From Homalodisca vitripennis (lineage: Eukaryota; Arthropoda; Insecta; Hemiptera; Cicadellidae): a stretch of DNA of 64,000 bases. Shown piece after piece: positions 61,620 through 64,000 of the stretch (positions are counted from its first letter, which is position 1; every line of letters starts with the position of its first letter). The notes below the pieces were generated by a model that was given only the letters and a program-made list of their open reading frames with translations, was not told the origin of the DNA and did no database searches. Position numbers and translations under genes: made by a program. The stretch spans positions 54,230,501-54,294,500 of the forward strand of contig NC_060208.1 of NCBI RefSeq assembly GCF_021130785.1. The letters run 5' to 3'.

Positions 61620-62051
61620 ATGAGCTCTAGTGTCTGCTACAGGTGCAACCGCACTGGTCACTTTGCCCGGGACTGCGCACAGGGTGGTACACGCAACCGA
61701 GAGAAATGCTACAAGTGCAACCGGTTTGGCCACTTCGCACGGGAGTGCAAGGAGGAAGACCGATGTTACCGGTGCAGCGCTGTGGGCCACATCGCCAAGG
61801 ACTGCACGCAGAGCTCGGATGAGCCTTCCTGCTACAACTGCGGCAAAACGGGCCACATCGCTCGGAACTGCCCAGAGTCCGCTGGACAGGGCACTGGCCG
61901 TGGTGGTGGACGGGGCAACTCGAACGCGACCTGCTACACCTGCAACAAGAGTGGCCACATTGCCCGTAATTGTCCCGAGTTCGGGAATAAGTGCTTTATT
62001 TGCGGTAAGTTAGGCCACGAAAGCCGTGACTGCAAGGAGGATTATGACTAA
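61620..62051 (+). CDS. CNBP: CNBP-like CCHC zinc-knuckle nucleic-acid-binding protein
   Basis: A 143-residue protein made of six CX2CX4HX4C zinc knuckles at residues 6-19, 30-43, 49-62, 71-84, 105-118 and 125-138. All coordinating Cys and His are present. Each knuckle has the CYxC-x-x-(S/T/F/V)-GH-(F/I)-A-(R/K)-(D/E/N)-C form of CNBP/Gis2 proteins. An RGG-like linker (GRGGGRG, residues 93-99) separates knuckles 4 and 5. CNBP proteins bind single-stranded RNA and DNA in cytoplasm and nucleus and promote translation of selected mRNAs. Vertebrate CNBP has seven knuckles; six is usual for insects. I chose ATG at 61620 (MSSSVCYRC), which places the first knuckle as in known CNBPs; an in-frame ATG at 61581 would add 13 residues ([13 protein letters not shown]). 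The coding part is a single exon, far more GC-rich than its surroundings and free of lesions. A processed copy is possible but no poly(A) tract or target duplication was seen. Confidence 0.93.
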   Translation: MSSSVCYRCNRTGHFARDCAQGGTRNREKCYKCNRFGHFARECKEEDRCYRCSAVGHIAKDCTQSSDEPSCYNCGKTGHIARNCPESAGQGTGRGGGRGNSNATCYTCNKSGHIARNCPEFGNKCFICGKLGHESRDCKEDYD

Positions 62052-62265
62052 GCTGCCATTTTATCTTTTGTTTAACAAAAAATTGTTGTACGACTCTACC
62101 ATGCGAGCTAGTTGTTTTGAGGTTTTTATTATGGAAAATTGAGAAGTTTTATTGTACCTACATTATAGGACTCATGAATAATTGTCTTTAAAGATGTAAT
62201 ATATTATTCTGTCCATATTATATCTATATACTTTACTATGAATAAATTTTATTTGTAATTTTGTT
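62052..62265 (+). other. CNBP: CNBP 3' untranslated region
   Basis: AT-rich sequence directly after the stop codon. It runs to a poly(A) signal AATAAA at 62241-62246, followed by the T/GT-rich stretch TTTTGTTACGTGTTTTATTTTG, so cleavage about 15-25 bp past the signal is likely. Confidence 0.6.
62241..62246 (+). terminator. Poly(A) signal AATAAA of CNBP
   Basis: First canonical AATAAA downstream of the CNBP stop codon, with a GT-rich element about 25 bp later. Confidence 0.65.
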
Positions 62266-64000
62266 ACGTGTTTTATTTTGCTATAATTTATATTGTGTCT
62301 TTGAATTTTTTAAATTAATAGACGGCATATAAATTTAATAGTTATTATCTTATAAATGTTTTATGTATTTTTTAAACTTGTTTATGTATTTTTCGAATAC
62401 AGTGAAAGTTTTAATTAGTTACTATATTTTAATTTTTTATTTGAAGGTTGATTAATTTTGAAATGTTAAAAATGTTTAAATTTTTAGTATTATAGTGAAG
62501 TTGCGTAATTAAACTCTTTTCAGTTTGTACTGAAGACTTACCTTGCCAATCTATTGTTTACCTTGACACAGTGATTTATTTATTTAACTCCTTTACTAAT
62601 AGAGCACTGGATATACATTTCTTTATTTCTTCATTGTGTGCAATTAGCTTAATTTTTTTTTTTAATTTTGTTGAAATTATATTTGAATTAAGATTTCTGA
62701 AGTTATTATAAGACGTAAAAATTAAAACTGATATTTTAAAAGAATGTTTTACAAATAAATATGTATAAGAAAACATGGCATTTGCCAATTCAGTTAAGAA
62801 AATCATAGTTTTAAAACAACAAAATTGAAATTCTAATTTAAATAATTCTAAAGTTTAAAACAATGTTTATATGAAACATAATACACAAACATCATAGGAA
62901 CAGAGCTTGCATGGAGATCTCAAGAGTTATATTGTCGCCCTCCCCACTTTGGAAAGGTGTTAAAACGCACCAGCGTACAGTACAAAAGATATTTGGTTTG
63001 GTTTCTATGACAATTCATTTTGGATCAATTATAATATGCAAACGAGCATAGTTGTCTAATGTTCAATTTAAATTCCAAAGTTTTATAAAAAGTTTTGCGA
63101 ACTATAGTTCACAATGGAGAACAAAAAATTTGCAACATTTCCTGTGATAAGCGTGGGGAGGGTTGACCCTACTTGGTCATTTTATCCTGTATTGTCAGGC
63201 TATTTTGAAGTTGGAGATTATTACAAATTAAGAAAAATACCAATAAGGAGCAATATATGGTGTTATATATATTTTTTTCAGGATGAAGTGGAGAATAATA
63301 TGTAAATTTAAAATTTTATTAATACTTAATTTATAAACAAACACTCTAATAATGATGTTGTTTCTTGAACACAAATGGCCTCAAAAATAAAATTTAATAA
63401 TTATTGGTGTAAATAAAAATTGTGTATAATATGTAAATATTTGTTAGACAATCTTAACATTCAGGGGTGTCCATGTTTTTGAAATAAAAGTTATGAAAAA
63501 ATTGGATATATGAGATATCCATTTTGTTTAAAACTCAAAGTACTTTGAGAAAACAAAAACTTTATTGTAGATATAATGTAACGGTACTAATGATACAAAC
63601 CTAAAACTTGTTATGTGCATAAATTATCAAAAACCAATGTATAAATAAGAGTTTTGAAACAACAGCAGTCTTCAGACTTTATTCCGCTTTTGCTTTGGAT
63701 CCTCCCAGGAAGTAGGTTGTGCATCTTCCAGCCTAAATATGAGCATTTAGGCAGCTGGTGTCTGGAGGTGGGTCTGTATCATAGATGTCTGATCTTTGTT
63801 GCAGTACGTATTGGTCTACATGCAGTATCACCTCTTGGATGTAAAGCACATTTAATTACTGTCATGGTTTTTAGTTTGGAAATATGACTATAGCTGTACA
63901 TGAATCCAATGCCTGAAGAATCCTAATGTCTAGCTTTTATAGCAGTAGAATTCAATGGATATTTCCTGTTGATGTTTCTTCCCATGTAAGAAGGCCTTAC
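62266..64000. other. Non-coding gap to window end
   Basis: AT-rich. The frames at 63114-63305 and 63654-63887 match nothing known. The last 350 bp are somewhat less AT-rich and could border a further element or exon, but nothing specific can be supported. Confidence 0.35.

Noticed and set aside
61548..61958. 136-codon minus-strand frame opposite CNBP
   Set aside because: Ala/Val-rich shadow created by the repeated zinc-knuckle codons on the other strand.
61630..62013. 127-codon frame +1 to CNBP
   Set aside because: Thr/Ala/Arg-rich shadow of the same repeats; the CNBP frame has all zinc ligands.

Overview
The window looks like AT-rich chromosomal DNA from an arthropod, probably an insect and possibly a hemipteran. 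The evidence is one intact eukaryotic gene with no bacterial-type operons, long AT-rich gaps, and transposon families typical of arthropods: Helitron-like elements with CTAG ends, Merlin, mariner and CR1/Jockey-like LINEs. The species is inference; the class of organism is well supported.

Only one convincing host gene is present: a CNBP/CCHC zinc-knuckle nucleic-acid-binding protein at 61620-62051 (+), with a plausible 5'UTR splice acceptor at 61510-61511 and a poly(A) signal at 62241-62246. Almost everything else that can be explained is mobile or repetitive DNA.

Layout. 1-2583: the right end of a Mutator-like/TTAA transposon, apparently inserted into one Helitron-like copy, which directly abuts a second, complete Helitron-like copy. 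7.0-7.9 kb: an 88-bp satellite. 8.4-9.6 kb: a CA microsatellite joined to another Helitron-like element. 12.3-13.3 kb: a 1-kb foldback element with TA flanks. 16.7-17.1 kb: a 21-bp satellite that stays open in one frame. 18.4-19.1 kb: a Merlin element with an 8-bp target duplication and a transposase relic. 20.2-21.5 kb: CA microsatellites, a LINE tail and a pyrimidine-rich tract. 31.0-33.8 kb: a mariner-family transposon sitting at the exact centre of a second, palindromic element. 35.3-37.0 kb: a decayed inverted-repeat element and direct repeats. 41.5-45.0 kb: Helitron-like DNA with a 37-bp satellite and a foldback element. 46.6-48.5 kb: a short LTR retroelement. 49.2-51.8 kb: LINE relics (+). 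53.8-54.3 kb: a second Merlin-like element with a perfect 8-bp duplication. 55.0-55.4 kb: the C-terminal part of a third Merlin-type transposase. 57.5-58.5 kb: a LINE relic (-). 61.6-62.3 kb: CNBP.

A dispersed, degenerate repeat, called DR-A here, recurs at least eight times. Its marks are GCTCAGCCAAAT or its complement, near GATGGTGCATGTC. I could not match it to a named family. The genes do not form a pathway. The interest of the window lies in nested and tandem transposon structures whose ends and target duplications can be read directly.
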